In this document: positions 12,533 to 23,599 of the stretch, one piece after another
Position numbering within the stretch: position 1 is the stretch's first letter
How the letters are laid out: each line of letters begins with the position of its first letter
Origin: Eustoma russellianum
Taxonomy: Eukaryota > Streptophyta > Magnoliopsida > Gentianales > Gentianaceae
Assembly (NCBI GenBank): GCA_036186865.1
Contig: AP025062.1
Coordinates: forward strand, 13,144,940 to 13,208,939
Direction of reading: 5' to 3'
Length of the DNA: 64,000 nucleotides
Made by a program: the position numbers and the translations under genes
Notes under the pieces: generated by a model
What the model saw: only the letters and a program-made list of their open reading frames with translations
What the model was told of the DNA's origin: nothing
Databases searched by the model: none

Positions 12533-12817
12533 CTTTCTGCAAGATCAGTACTTATCAGCATCCAGTAATTCAAAAGACAGTACTGAAAGCTCATACGTGT
12601 TGCACGGGACGGAACTCGCATACATTAAGGAAATGAGTCGTAAAATCATTAATTAAATTGTGTCGCACTCGCACATGCCCTACCCAATCCAACTTATATT
12701 TAAGATCAAAGACTTAGGCCTATGGATCAACTTAAGGTCCAAAACACAACTTAGGACTCTATATGACATAAACCTAGGTCTCCCAGGTAGATCTGAAGCC
12801 TAGGCTTTGATACCACC
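12533..12817 (-). other. Leader and primer binding site of G1
   Basis: Noncoding leader between gag and the LTR. At 12803-12815 the minus strand reads TGGTATCAAAGCC, a tRNA-Met type primer site common in plant gypsy elements, two bases from the LTR start at 12818. Confidence 0.85.
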
Positions 12818-13500
12818 TGTAGCGCCAAGGCCCGGCCAGTGGACCGTAACAGGTGCACCCGTCGTATCCTACTAAGAGGACTACCAGACGTCGCTACTCT
12901 CACATACACTTCATCACTGACGTAAGAGAAATAAGCGCAGAGACACGTGCAAATTAAAATCTAAATAAATCAAATCTATATTCTCAAAAACATAAGTAAA
13001 TAAAACTGTTCATGGACGCAGCCATCTAATCCTCAACTGAATGAAAGAAAGTTAAAGTAGTAAGTAATAGTCCATATCAACCCCCAAAATAGGCTCTAAG
13101 CACCCCACTCTGCCCACTCGCCGTCGTCCTCAATGAATATCAGGTCATATTTGGCTCATCTGCAAAACAACGGGTAGAACCCTTAGCGAAAAACGCTAGC
13201 AAGTAACCCGCTTATAAGACATACGGGATCATCACATGGCAAGACATGAGTGAATATCAATATCAGAGGGAATAGGGGCACACGTCTTGAGTTATTCAAA
13301 AGTTCGGATTTACTTGCATGATAAAAGAAAAGAACAAGTAACACACAAGTAAACAACAATTCACTTACATATCAATCATACCGGAACAAAACATATGATA
13401 CATGTCATTTCAAATCATGCTCTACCCTACACAGTCACAAATTCTTATGCAATACTTTTCAAAACAGTGCAATGCATGTTACAATGCCCCAGCATATAAT

Positions 13501-13713
13501 TTTATACCCTGTGATGGGCCACAGCTTGTCTTTATACTCTATGACACATCACAGCTCAACTTTATACCCTGTAATGGTCCACAGCTTGTGCTTTTACCCT
13601 GTGTCACATTACAGCTCACTTTATACCCTCTAATGACTACAGCTTGTCTTTATACCCTGTAGCGCATCACAATTCATTTCTCAAAGTACTTTATACCCTG
13701 TGCCAAGGCACAG
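13501..13713. repeat. Tandem 30-bp repeats in G1 LTR
   Basis: About seven units of close to 30 bp start TTTATACCCTGT and end in CACAGCTT or CACAGCTC. They are organised as 60-bp double units at 13501, 13561 and 13621. Each unit has a short inverted pair (CTGTG ... CACAG) that could fold as a small hairpin. Confidence 0.85.
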
Positions 13714-14109
13714 ATCTTTATCAAAACACAAACAAATGCAAGTGCCATGATGCAAATATGCACATTCAACATGTCGTTCAATCACTTGAGACTCCTCTTA
13801 TTCACACATTCGCGCATACCTCGACATTAACATTCACACTAGGGATATAAGGGATGAAGTAGACACCCTCACACGCTCCATTTGAAACTTATCGAAGCCT
13901 CAAGCATTCATCCTTAACCCCTTAGATCATTTACACTGAAGTCCAATTCAAATATCTCACGAAGTCCTCACCGTTGATTCACCATCTTACGACACATTCC
14001 CAAGGCTTACACTAACCTCAATAAAGTCCTAAGAAGTCTCTAATGTCACCTAATTGGTCCTCTGGCTTCCCTTTCTCTCTTATATTTTTCCCAAGAAACT
14101 GGTTGACAT

Positions 14110-14352
14110 CATACTCTACATCAATCGATCGATATGGCTTCATCCCCTCACATCGATCGATCGAAGTCCGTCAGAGAGCTTTCTGTCTTACATCAGTCGA
14201 TCCATCTACATACATCGATCGATCGAAGTGCCTTCATACCCTAACTTTGATCGATCGAAGTCCGTCAGAAACTTTCTGTCTCACATCCGTCTCTCCTTAA
14301 CCTACATTGATCGATCGATGTACATCATTCGATGACATCGATCGATGTCTGT
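14110..14352. repeat. ATCGATCGAT-rich block in G1 LTR
   Basis: At least eight occurrences of ATCGATCGAT-like words, several followed by GAAGTCCGTCAGA and CTTTCTGTC. Two overlapping frames through the block stay open because the repeat lacks stops, but this looks like a repeat artefact, not a gene. Confidence 0.8.
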
Positions 14353-15146
14353 GATCCCAGCAAAAGAACTTTGCGATTTATGCAGAAACTACAGAACCAA
14401 AACTCCAATCGTTCTCAAACTCCATCCCAATCATTCCAGGCCTAATTCATGCTATCATCTCATACTTAAACTACAACTTGAACACTACGCACATACATAG
14501 CAATGATTCAAGCCTAGAACTCAAGGATTTCAACCTTATGAATCCAAAGATCCCATCTTTCACCCTCAAACCCCGACAAACAATAAAATTGCAGCAAAAG
14601 AGGATTCAAGGGATAGGGATTTGCAGCAATTCATACATTCATCAACATCAAATTAGATTTCCAACGTACGATGGCCAAAACATCAAATCTAAAACACAGT
14701 AATTGCACCAAATTCGCATATAGATAAACAAGGGTATAATACTGCATGGTGATCCAATTTTGATACAAAAGTAGGGCTTTTTTCTTCACAAATCGTAGGA
14801 ACATATAAGAAGATTACTTGCGTTTGATTACTGATACTCGGATTGGGAAACAAACAGCGGTTGGATCGGTTCCTGGAGGCTGTCTTCCTCTCCTGTACCT
14901 TGAAGAAGTCGGCTAGGGCTTGGGGGAAACAAGAGTCGACATTTTCTGAGAGTGATGGGGGAGGAATAACGCTCTATCAGTTTTTATTATGAGGGAGGGC
15001 AAGACTGGAACTTCTAAATTGTATTTTACTAAAATCCTTTTTCTTTAATTCTTAATTCTAATATTTAATTCAAAATTAATTTATTATTAATTTCTTAAAA
15101 TTCCTTCCCTCATTTAATTAAGTTCCGGACGGTGCGGGGCATAACA

Positions 15147-15284
15147 CTTACTTTAAGCGGGTGGCAGTGAAACAGCAAATCAAAACATTCAACAGACTTC
15201 TTGAACAACAGGCGGCGCTAATAAGTAATCTAAGATCCTCAAAGGATGCTTCTTCCTCTAATAACGGGCTTAAGATGCCTTCAA
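15147..15284 (+). pseudogene. Host gene, first visible exon
   Basis: Open in the frame TAC TTT AAG CGG. It encodes KRVAVKQQIKTF, then LLEQQAALISNLRSS and a Ser/Asn-rich end. The donor is A|GTAAGA at 15285, phase 1. It begins at or next to the target-site copy (cttac) of the gypsy LTR, so the true exon start is lost. The intron that follows (15285-15570) ends in a T-rich tract and TTTTGCAAG. Confidence 0.65.
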
Positions 15285-15570
15285 GTAAGATTTCTTTTGC
15301 CTTAGATCCATATAAGTGAATTTTGATACCCACGAGTGCTAAACGACTCCTTTCTTCCTTAATGTTAGATTATTATATTGATTTGGTGGTATACTTTCTT
15401 TCATGAAATACATTTTTTACTTGTCCACAAGGATGTAAAAGATGGAACAGAGTGATGGTTAATGCAATCGACATTTCTATTTATCTGGTCTTGTAGCTCA
15501 TTTGACCGTTCATGTTTGCAATATATATGTATATATTCTGTCCTTAATAACCCATTGCCTATTTTGCAAG

Positions 15571-15993
15571 CACAACCTCACGTACCAGAAGACGGTCTCA
15601 TGAAGAACAAAGGACTCATGCCAATACCTGAGGACACGTAGTGGCCAATTTCCTTAGGATTAAATGGTGGATTCATTAACAGTGGATCATATGATAACTC
15701 AGGGATTCAAAAAACACTTGTTGATTCATATCAACATGGCACGCAATATGATGTTCATGGGAAAAGGTTGTTGGATGCTCACAACAATTTCTTGTCGTCT
15801 CCTCCAATAATACATGATCCATCAGCATTCCTTCTTCTCCCTTTTCCACCTTCTTTTGGCATAAGGTACCATCCTCAGTACCAAAGTGCAATTAATCGTC
15901 TATGTGAAAGCGCACTAATTGAAAGATATAATGATTATGTCAGTCACTCTGGCTTTTCTTTTTTTGACCCAAACATAGACTTTTGCAATACGG
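15571..15993 (+). pseudogene. Host gene, main visible exon
   Basis: 141 codons in frame with the preceding exon across a phase-1 junction. It encodes QPHVPEDGLMKNKGLMPIPE, then an in-frame stop TAG (15639-15641), then continues open through LDAHNNFLSSPP, FLLLPFPPSFGIRYHPQYQ and FFDPNIDFCNT to a donor G|GTACTC at 15994. That the frame stays open on both sides of the single stop suggests a recent nonsense change. An alternative acceptor directly after that TAG would also keep the frame. Confidence 0.7.
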
Positions 15994-16059
15994 GTACTCT
16001 CTCTCTCTCATGTACATGTGTCGATGCATAGCCTACTGTTATTATGGATGATGTAACAG

Positions 16060-16503
16060 GTATGGTGGATAATCACACTTCCTTTCTACCACAAGATATG
16101 AGCCCGTTCTATAACCATAATCATTATGGCGTGAATGAGAACCCAGATCTCTCATGCTCTCTCTATCTCTCTCTCTCTCTTACACGGTCTTTCTCTCATG
16201 TACTTAAATCAATGCATATCCTACTGCTGTTGTGGATGATGTAACAGGTGAAGTGAATAATCACACTTCCTTCTTGCCACAAGGTATAAGCAACTTCCCC
16301 GATAATAATCATAAGCCGCGAATGAGAACCAAGGTAACATATCTTTCTCTCTCTACCTCTCATTCATGTACCATTGACCGATGCATAATCTACCGACATT
16401 GTGGGTGATGTAACAGGTTTGTTGGATAGTCAGAATTCCTTCTTGACACAAGATGCGAGCAACGTCCTTGACTATAATCACAATGGAGTGAATGAGAGCC
16501 AAG
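16060..16503 (+). pseudogene. Host gene: 87-bp phase-1 exon in three tandem copies
   Basis: Copies at 16060-16146 (87 bp), 16248-16333 (86 bp) and 16417-16503 (87 bp). Each follows GTAACAG and has a pyrimidine-rich intron with CT repeats before it. Copy 1 encodes MVDNHTSFLPQDMSPF, and copy 3 the related LLDSQNSFLTQDASNVL. Exons of 29 codons with equal phase at both ends can be added without shifting the frame. Copy 1 ends ACCCAG followed by ATCTCT, so its GT donor is missing. Copy 2 has lost one base near its end. Copies 2 and 3 end CCAAG|GTAAC. The duplicated unit includes the flanking intron, about 170-190 bp. Confidence 0.8.
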
Positions 16504-16523
16504 GTAACCTTTTTAGGCAACGT

Positions 16524-19184
16524 TGTAGGATCTGGAAGGAACCACTAGAACGGGGGGTTGAATAGTGGGTGCGGAAAATGTGGTTTTTAAAATTTGTTTA
16601 AACCAAAAACCCAACTTCTGAAAACAATTTCTGTTTTCAAGACCAGTATTAAAACGTTTCGAAAACTAGGTTGCAGGTCTTCAAAAATTCTGAAATTTGG
16701 AAAGCCCTTAGCCTCAGATGTTATGAGTGTCTCCTAAAAATTTCAGATTTAAATTCAACCTCTAACCCCTTGAAAATTTGTTGGTGGTCAGATTGCGCAA
16801 ATCTGCCAGAAACGGTAGTGTGATTTGAAAAATTAATTCCTATTTTTACATAACTCCAAATGCTCTGAAAATTTAAAGACTAACCCCTTATAATTTTTAT
16901 TTGAATGAGTTGAAACGGTTTTGAAAAATTCTTTTGGGAAGTTAGTCAAATACGATCAAAGTCTCAACCTTTGCAAGCCTGAAAATCAGACTGCACTAGT
17001 CTCAGAACTTTGGACGTTTGGATGACTTATACTTGTCCAAAAGGATTGAAACTTGGGCCAAATTAACCTTAGGATGTGTGACTATGATTCTGGAAAGTTT
17101 CGTAATTTTTGAAATTTGTTTACTATTTTTATTAATGCAATGAAAACGATGCAAAGTGCTGAAACTGAAAGTAAGTGCTGAAAGTAAATGACACCAAGAA
17201 TTTTATACTGGTTCGGTTATAAACAACCTACTCCAGTCTTCGAGGACACCTTCCTTGGTTAGCACTAAACACACAACACAAAGTAACACTTTACCACATG
17301 GTTGATGGAGTTACACACCAACTCCAACCCTTTACAAACCTTGTATGAGAATACAATTGTCATGAACACCACCACCTCGCAAGTGCAAGATTGATCACAC
17401 CTTGATCAATCTTTTACAATGATAAAGAATATGTGGTGGACTATATGAAGCCTATTCAAGTATATGAATGTAAGTATAATAGGCTTTTAGAGAGAAGAAA
17501 GAAAGAGAGTGTAGAAGAGAAGGCTAAAAACGTTTTTGATCTTTCAAATTTGCAAGACTTGTTCTTGTTTTTGTTTTGCTCTCTTCCTTCCTTTTAATCT
17601 TGAGTTGGTCGCCCCCTTGTGATGCTCTTCCTCTCTTGAAAATTATCTTTTAAGTCCTTGGAAGAGTATATGGCATCATTGTGACATGTCTTTGCTTACT
17701 TGGCATGTTCACATTGGATGATCATTAAGCTCTTGCTTAATTGGCACTCATTGATTGGTTGGATGATTTCATCACTTGATGACTAGACAAATCTGAGAAT
17801 AACACTTAAAACATGTGCCAAAATCATCATAAAATGATTACCGTAATTCACAAGATCATCACACAAAATTAGCTAGGAAAATAACTCCAAGAAGGCATGC
17901 AAAATCGGCCATAATGACATCTTGCACATGCTGAAATTTCAGCATGTGTAACGTTCACATTTTATTCAAAATATTGTCTATTTTACATTGATTTAATCCA
18001 AGACATCAAAGGATAATTCAATCACCATTTAGTATACAATATTCTTATCATTTATGGAATAACAATTGGACACCAATGAGGCCAAAATTTCGGCCACTAT
18101 GCATTACACACATGCTGAAATTTTCAGCATGTGTGATATTCAAAAATATCACTCTCTTTATTCCATAAAATATTTAAAATACTTTCATACAATCTCCCAA
18201 TTAATTCACTTAATTCAAGAAGTAAAATATGCCTCAACAACTTGATAAAATCGGCCAACTCTAATGCACATGCTGAAATTTTCAGCATGTGTTACAAATG
18301 TGACATAAGTTTGAAATGTTACCTTGTGTAGCTCCTTTCTTTATGTCATCAATATTGTATGCTTTATTCTTGACCAATAAAGATGCCAACAAAGCTCCAC
18401 ATATGCTCCAACTCAGCTGGAATAGGCGTGTGACATGATTGTGCATGTGCTGAATTTTATTTTTGCAAACTTTGTAAAATAGTGCATGTTTAATTATACA
18501 CATATCGTATATTCCAATCGGCCCTTAATTGAATTTTATAGAACACTTTGAGATGTATGAAATATGTAAAAAAGTGACTAGATACATGTTATATGATATG
18601 CCAAAAATGTTCCATGTGTCGTGTACATAGAAAACCGAATTTTTGACGTCTATCGATTACCCGATTTTTCTCTAATTAAATTCCAACTTTTTGCACATGT
18701 TATATACATTATGTTACACATAATATACATAAATTAAACTTTAATATTCAGCACTTAGCTGATCTTAAAGTGGCACCTAAACCATGTGACAAAATTGAAA
18801 TTTGAATCTCCACAATTTGGCCTTAATGTGGGGTGATTTGTGTGTACCAACATAGAATGATTTTATGGCTGTACATATCATGAAAGCCACGAAATTTATG
18901 GCTATTTTTGAAGTGCAGGGTCTGGCCATATATTTATGGCAAGTACGTGACACGTTGGCAAAGTTTTGGTATTCGCTCGATACGACAATTTTCGGTTTAG
19001 GACCTTTTAACATGTCGTATTAAATTTGTCATCACCATGACTTATATCATATGATATAAGACCTGAATATACTCATAAATATGATTTAAGTATGGCGGTG
19101 TGACGTTAATGTACATACGTAAAATATATAACGTGTCGGTAGTACGTTGGAATAAATGTGTATGTGCCTTTTTCAAAAAAAATC

Positions 19185-19228
<44 letters not shown>

Positions 19229-19574
19229 TATATGCGTGTGATATGTATGGAGAGGATAGGTAGAACTTTCTTTTCTTCAACTTGTTGCCTTTGTGCCTTT
19301 TCCAAATATTGCTTCCTTTAATGAACTACTTAGTTTAATTAACTAAGTACTTCACTTAATGAACTAGTTTAGTTCATTAATGGTGGCACCTAAAATAGTT
19401 CAAACACAACAAATGTTTTCCATTTGATGTAAGCTTTAAAGCTTCATGGCTCGTTAGTACGACAACATTATATATGAACTATATAAGACATGTTTTATGC
19501 AATATGTCATGCATTTCTTTGTAACACGTTTAAATCATGTATTTTGAAATCACTCAAACCTCTTTTTCTCTACA
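16524..19574 (-). mobile_element. Solo Sirevirus LTR (A2 type) in the last intron of the host gene
   Basis: A lone 3051-bp LTR from TGTAGGATCTGG to CTCTACA, flanked on both sides by AACGT (16519-16523 and 19575-19579). No primer site, coding region or polypurine tract adjoins it. The perfect 5-bp duplication and lone LTR show a full element inserted and then recombined between its LTRs. Near relative of the right LTR at 45903-48994. It carries three palindromes (17925-17948, 18107-18135, 18267-18291) and an AT microsatellite near 19190-19224. Confidence 0.93.
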
Positions 19575-20015
19575 AACGTGGTATGCATAATCCTGCATGT
19601 TTCAAGAGGTCCTGATATTTTGCTTACTTTTTCCTCAGCAGTTCGGACTTGAGTAAAAAACCAGAAACCTTGAGAGCAAACAGCCATTTCAAGAGCCCAA
19701 GCAATTCTTTACAGAACATTTACAGTGGACTATAAGTAGATAAATGGAAAGCATTCTTGTTTATAGAAAGGCGAAAAGAAAATGGAGTTTCAGACTAGTC
19801 TTCTTAGCATACATGATGCGCGTTGAAGTTGCAGATAGATTTCATTTTATAACCATTCTTTTGTTCTTTGGTACAACTCAGAATATATATGTTTGAGGTT
19901 TTTACACTTTACAAAATAAGTGAGCTTCATTTTCTATTTCTGGATGAGATTCGCTTGTATATGTGAACTCAACTTGCTTTCTATAGAGAAGTACGCTGGT
20001 ATACAATACAATACA
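19575..20015 (+). pseudogene. Host gene 3' end: last intron tail, terminal exon and probable 3' UTR
   Basis: After the solo LTR the intron resumes and ends TTTTTCCTCAG at 19638. A phase-1 junction then gives only a few codons (..VRT) before TGA at 19650-19652. The following AT-rich 360 bp has no open frame and reads like a 3' UTR. The same stretch recurs at 48995-49435, where the TGA has become CGA. The terminal exon is short, so this part is inferred from splice phase and context. Confidence 0.55.
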
Positions 20016-20748
20016 TGTTGTGTACATATATAATATACACACACAAAATATATATAATTACAAAAATAAAAGTTAATCAAATATGTATGTATACATATAT
20101 GTGTGTGTGTGTATGCATTATATCCATTGTAAATGGGTGAACATCTAATCCACTCATTCTGCCTCTTCCACCCATTAGGCTGCAGAGAGTGAAAGAAAAA
20201 GGTGGCCTTATAGCCGTTAGCTCTGCAGGAAAGGGAGAGATTTTTCTTCTTATATATCTCAATCCTCTTTACAGTTTGTAGAGAGAGTGATTATATTTTA
20301 TTTGTCCTTTGAAAGATAAAATAAACAGAGGGGAGTGATGTATTTGGTAAAATGAATAAGATCCATTTTTCTTCAAGTTCTTTTCTAAAATCTTCATCGA
20401 TTCCCAGTTTCTTCTTGTGTTGTTTCATTTCTTCATTACTGATAGCTTGAGGTGAAAAATCAACATCGTATCAGAGCCATATAGAAGAAGGAGAAGAAAA
20501 AGGTTGTTCCAGAATACTTATATTCAAAATTCCTTCCAAGCCCTCAGGTTCTTGGTGTTTGATTAAAGAGTCTGGTTGTAGGATTTTCAGAATCTGGGTA
20601 TTTCTTTTGTGTGGAAGAAGACACCTCTTGTTGAAGAAACACCAGTTGACGGAAGAAGAAGAGTTTGTTTAAAATACATATGTTAATTCCCAGACTCTCT
20701 TCTTAAAAGGAGACAAGTCAACCCACTAAATTGTTTTTTGCGTCAACA
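20016..20748 (+). mobile_element. Copia element H: 5' LTR, primer site and leader (first copy)
   Basis: A 450-bp LTR with TGTTG/CAACA ends (20016-20465), next to a tRNA-Met primer site with one change (TCGTATCAGAGCC, 20466-20478). A GA-rich leader follows to about 20748, where a truncated Sirevirus LTR takes over. A TATA-like CTTATATATCTC near 20250 fits a promoter on the plus strand. No coding part remains. The second copy (49436-50090) has the unaltered primer site. Confidence 0.8.
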
Positions 20749-22118
20749 GAACCTTAAAACGTGTGGTTATGTTTCCTGAAAGTTTCGTGATTTTTGAAAT
20801 CCGTTTGCTATTTTTATGAACGTGATCAAAAACGTTAAACAGTGCTGAAACTGAAAGTAAGTGCTGAAAGTAAATAACACCAAGAATTTTATACTGGTTC
20901 GGTTATCAAAAACCTACTCCAGTCTTCGAGGACATCTTCCTCGGTTAGCACTAATCACCAAACACAAAATAACACCTTACCACAGGGTTGATGGAGTTAC
21001 ACATCAACTCCAACCCTTTACAAACCTTGTATGAGAATACAATGCACACAAACACCACCACCTTGCAAGTTCAAGATTGATCACACCTTGAAAATACTTT
21101 CATACAATCTCCCAATTAATTCACTTAATTCAAGAAGTAAAATATGCCTCAATAACTTGATAAAATCGGCCAGCTCTAATGCACATGCTGAAATTTTCAG
21201 CATGTGTTACAAATGTGACATAAGTTTGAAATGTTACCTTGTGTAGCTCCTTCCTTTATGTCATCAACATTGTATGCTTTATTCTTGACCAATCAAGATG
21301 CCAACAAAGATCCACATATGCTCCAACTCAGCTGGAATAGGCGTGTGACATGGTTGTGCATGTGCTGAATTTTATTTTTGCAAACTTTGTATAATAGTGC
21401 ACATTTAATTATACATACATGGTATATTCCAATCAGCCCTTAATTGAATTTTCTAGAACACTTTGAGATGTATGAAATATGTAAAAAGTGTCTGGATACA
21501 TGTTATATGATATGACAAAAACGTTCCATGTGTCGTGTATGTAGAAAACCGAATTTTCGACGTTTATCGATTACCCGATTTTTCTCTAACTAAATTCCAA
21601 CTTTCTGCACATGTTATATATATTATGTTATACATAATATACATAAATTAAACTTTAATATTCATCACTTAGCTGATCTTAATGTGGCGCCTAAATCATG
21701 TGACAAAATTGAAATTGGAATCTCCACAATTTGGCCTTAATGTGGGGTGATTTGTGTGTGCCAACATAGAATGATTTTATGGCTGTACATATCATGAAAG
21801 CCACAAAATTTATGGCTATTTTTGAAGTTTAGGGGCTGGCCATATATTTATGGCAAGTACGTGACACGTTGGCGAAGTTTTGGTATTCGCCCGATACGAC
21901 AATTTTCGGTTTAGAACCTTTTAACGTGTCGTATTAAATTTTTCATCACCATGACTTATATCATATGATATAAGACCTGAATATACTCATAAAAATGAGT
22001 TAAGTATGGTGGTGTGACGTTAATATACGTACGTAAAATATATAACGTGTCGGTAGTACGTTGGAATAAATGTGTATGTGCCTTTTTCAAAAAAATCTGA
22101 AAATATTTTTTTTTGAAG

Positions 22119-22837
22119 GAATATTTTATTTTATTGAAAAACCTCACTTGTGGCGGAGGAAAACCATATTACAATCGTCAGAGTACGAAAATAAATAGAA
22201 CAAAGCGCTAATGATGACGTGTCTCCAGTCATATATGATATGCCGCATTAAAACCCTGCCAAGAAAAACTACCCTTGTGGATAAAAACTTGGCGAAGGAA
22301 AAAGCGTACATATTTATATGACTGGTAATAACATCGCGCACATATGCTAATGAAGACAAGTAGGAAGTCGTGTGGGGAGATGCATCGCTAATGCGCCAGA
22401 AATCGCGTCTGGAGTCCAGAGATGATGAATCGCCATGTGTGATTGATGTTGTGACGGACGTTCCATGTACCTCATAAAGGAGGAAAAAGACAGTTAGGAG
22501 TAACACAATAAAAATAGAAATGTATGAGCTTAATGGATCCCAGACCATACCGAAGTCGTCTTGGCCTAAGTTGAGCCAAGACGACGAAATACGATGATTG
22601 CCTCTGGGAGTGAATGGTTCCCCAATATGTGTTGTAGATGTAATCCTCATGGTATCCCCCGGGAATATGCACTGTGGCCAAGCAAATACAAGCGCAAACA
22701 ACAAACAAATATGAGTGTAATCGAACGGTGGCATAAAGACTATCATGTGGAATGAACAAAGGTAGTAAAAGGAAACGCACCCATGTTGTCTGTGTTATGG
22801 AACACAGACAACAATAGAGAAATATGGTTTTCATGTA
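22119..22837 (-). other. LINE 3' untranslated region
   Basis: Sequence between the RNase H stop and the poly(A) run. An open stretch of 200 codons occurs at 22144-22746 on the minus strand, but it has no recognisable motif and lies where L1 elements have untranslated sequence. Confidence 0.55.
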
Positions 22838-23584
22838 TTAAGCTCTGAAAACCGGCAGCTGATGGTCCGTGTATATTGTGCCTCTCACTTCACACGGCAG
22901 TTCTTGAGAAGTACTATAGATAGTCATTCCTGCTGAATGATAGCCGTATATTGCTAACCGATGGGCTGCTGAGTTTGCTTCTCTTGGACTTTGTATTGTT
23001 GATTGATTAAGAATGAGAAATTGTTTTGCTCTTGTGATGTCCGATGCTAAAGAACCTGTGGTGTGTCTGTTTTCAGCCAGCAAGGTAATCATGAATTGAC
23101 AGTCCGTCTCCACTACTAGGTTGTCGTAAATCCGTGCGTAATACATTAGTGCCATTGTCATTGCATGGAGTTCTGCCTGCAGCGGACGTAAGGAAGGCAA
23201 CGGGAAGCAGATGGCCAAAATAAATCCACCTTGATCCGATCTAAGTATAGCTCCGCCTGCCGATAAGTGTTTTCCTATAGCGGCATCTACATTAAGTTTC
23301 AACTTACCAGAAGGTGGGAATTGCCAGCGGACTATAGATAGCCTTTTCATTCGCAGAGGGGGAGAGAATCGCTGAGCACCCAGATGTGGTATTGTCTGCG
23401 CATACTTTTTCCCATTTATTGAGCAGCACCATGTGTATATCGACTCTTTTACTCGTTTGTATAATATATCATAGTCAAAATGTTCTTCGCCAAATCTGCA
23501 TGCAGCGTAAATTTTCCATGTTTCCCATACTACAATGGATGGAACGATTGATTTGAGTTGTCCCGACATTGTTGTTTGCGACAA
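22838..23584 (-). pseudogene. LINE RNase H domain (C-terminal part of ORF2)
   Basis: A 248-codon open frame with the plant RVT_3-type RNase H pattern. LKLNVDAAI (first Asp, about residue 97) is followed by GGAILRSDQGGFILA, then QAELHAMTMAL (Glu, about 137), VVETDCQ (second Asp, about 158) and REANSAAHRLA near 205. Some plant L1 lineages carry such a C-terminal RNase H. The start in the listed frame lies close to the inversion junction, so the upstream part of ORF2 is missing and this is a remnant, although the domain itself has no stop. Confidence 0.85.
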
Positions 23585-23599
23585 TGTATACCACCATCA

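Larger units (their letters stand above)
11241..15146 (-). mobile_element. Ty3/gypsy element G1 (Tekay/Del-like), 3' part displaced
   Basis: A minus-strand gypsy element seen only from its protease start to its 5' LTR. From right to left it shows LTR (12818-15146), primer site, leader, gag and protease, then is cut at 11241 by element B. The rest of pol and the other LTR would lie left of B, outside the window. Its right end abuts an exon of the host gene, so it inserted in or beside that gene. Lineage is inferred from the gag type and the TGGTATCAAAGCC primer site. Confidence 0.85.
12818..15146 (-). repeat. Right (5') LTR of gypsy element G1
   Basis: Starts TGTAGCGCCAAGGCCC and ends GCGGGGCATAACA; 2329 bp. 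Immediately right is cttac, presumably one copy of the target duplication. The LTR contains a tandem 30-bp repeat (13501-13713) and a block rich in ATCGATCGAT (14110-14352). The start resembles that of the solo LTR at 34779, suggesting related gypsy families. Confidence 0.87.
15147..19652 (+). pseudogene. Unrecognised host gene, 3' portion, split by a solo LTR
   Basis: Exons joined by canonical GT-AG introns, all in phase 1, read in one direction: 15147-15284, 15571-15993, 16060-16146, 16248-16333, 16417-16503 and a terminal exon 19639-19652. The 5' end is cut off by the gypsy LTR at 15146. The first visible exon is basic and Gln-rich with a heptad-like stretch (LLEQQAALISNL), perhaps a coiled coil. 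The rest is Asn/His/Phe/Pro-rich and low in recognisable motifs. Damage: in-frame TAG at 15639-15641, lost donor after 16146, a 1-bp deletion in the fourth exon, and an LTR in the last intron. I do not recognise the family; a nuclear protein such as a transcription factor would fit the composition, but that is a guess. Confidence 0.7.

Noticed and set aside
13501..13713. 30-bp repeats as a possible CRISPR array
   Set aside because: Units are directly adjacent with no unique spacers, and they lie in a plant LTR.
14043..14335. Two overlapping plus-strand frames rich in Ile-Asp-Arg-Ser
   Set aside because: Product of the ATCGATCGAT repeat, which has no stop codon in these frames; inside a gypsy LTR.
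22144..22746. 200-codon minus-strand open frame
   Set aside because: Lies between RNase H and poly(A) of a LINE, has no motif, and overlaps another frame on the same strand; most likely 3' UTR.
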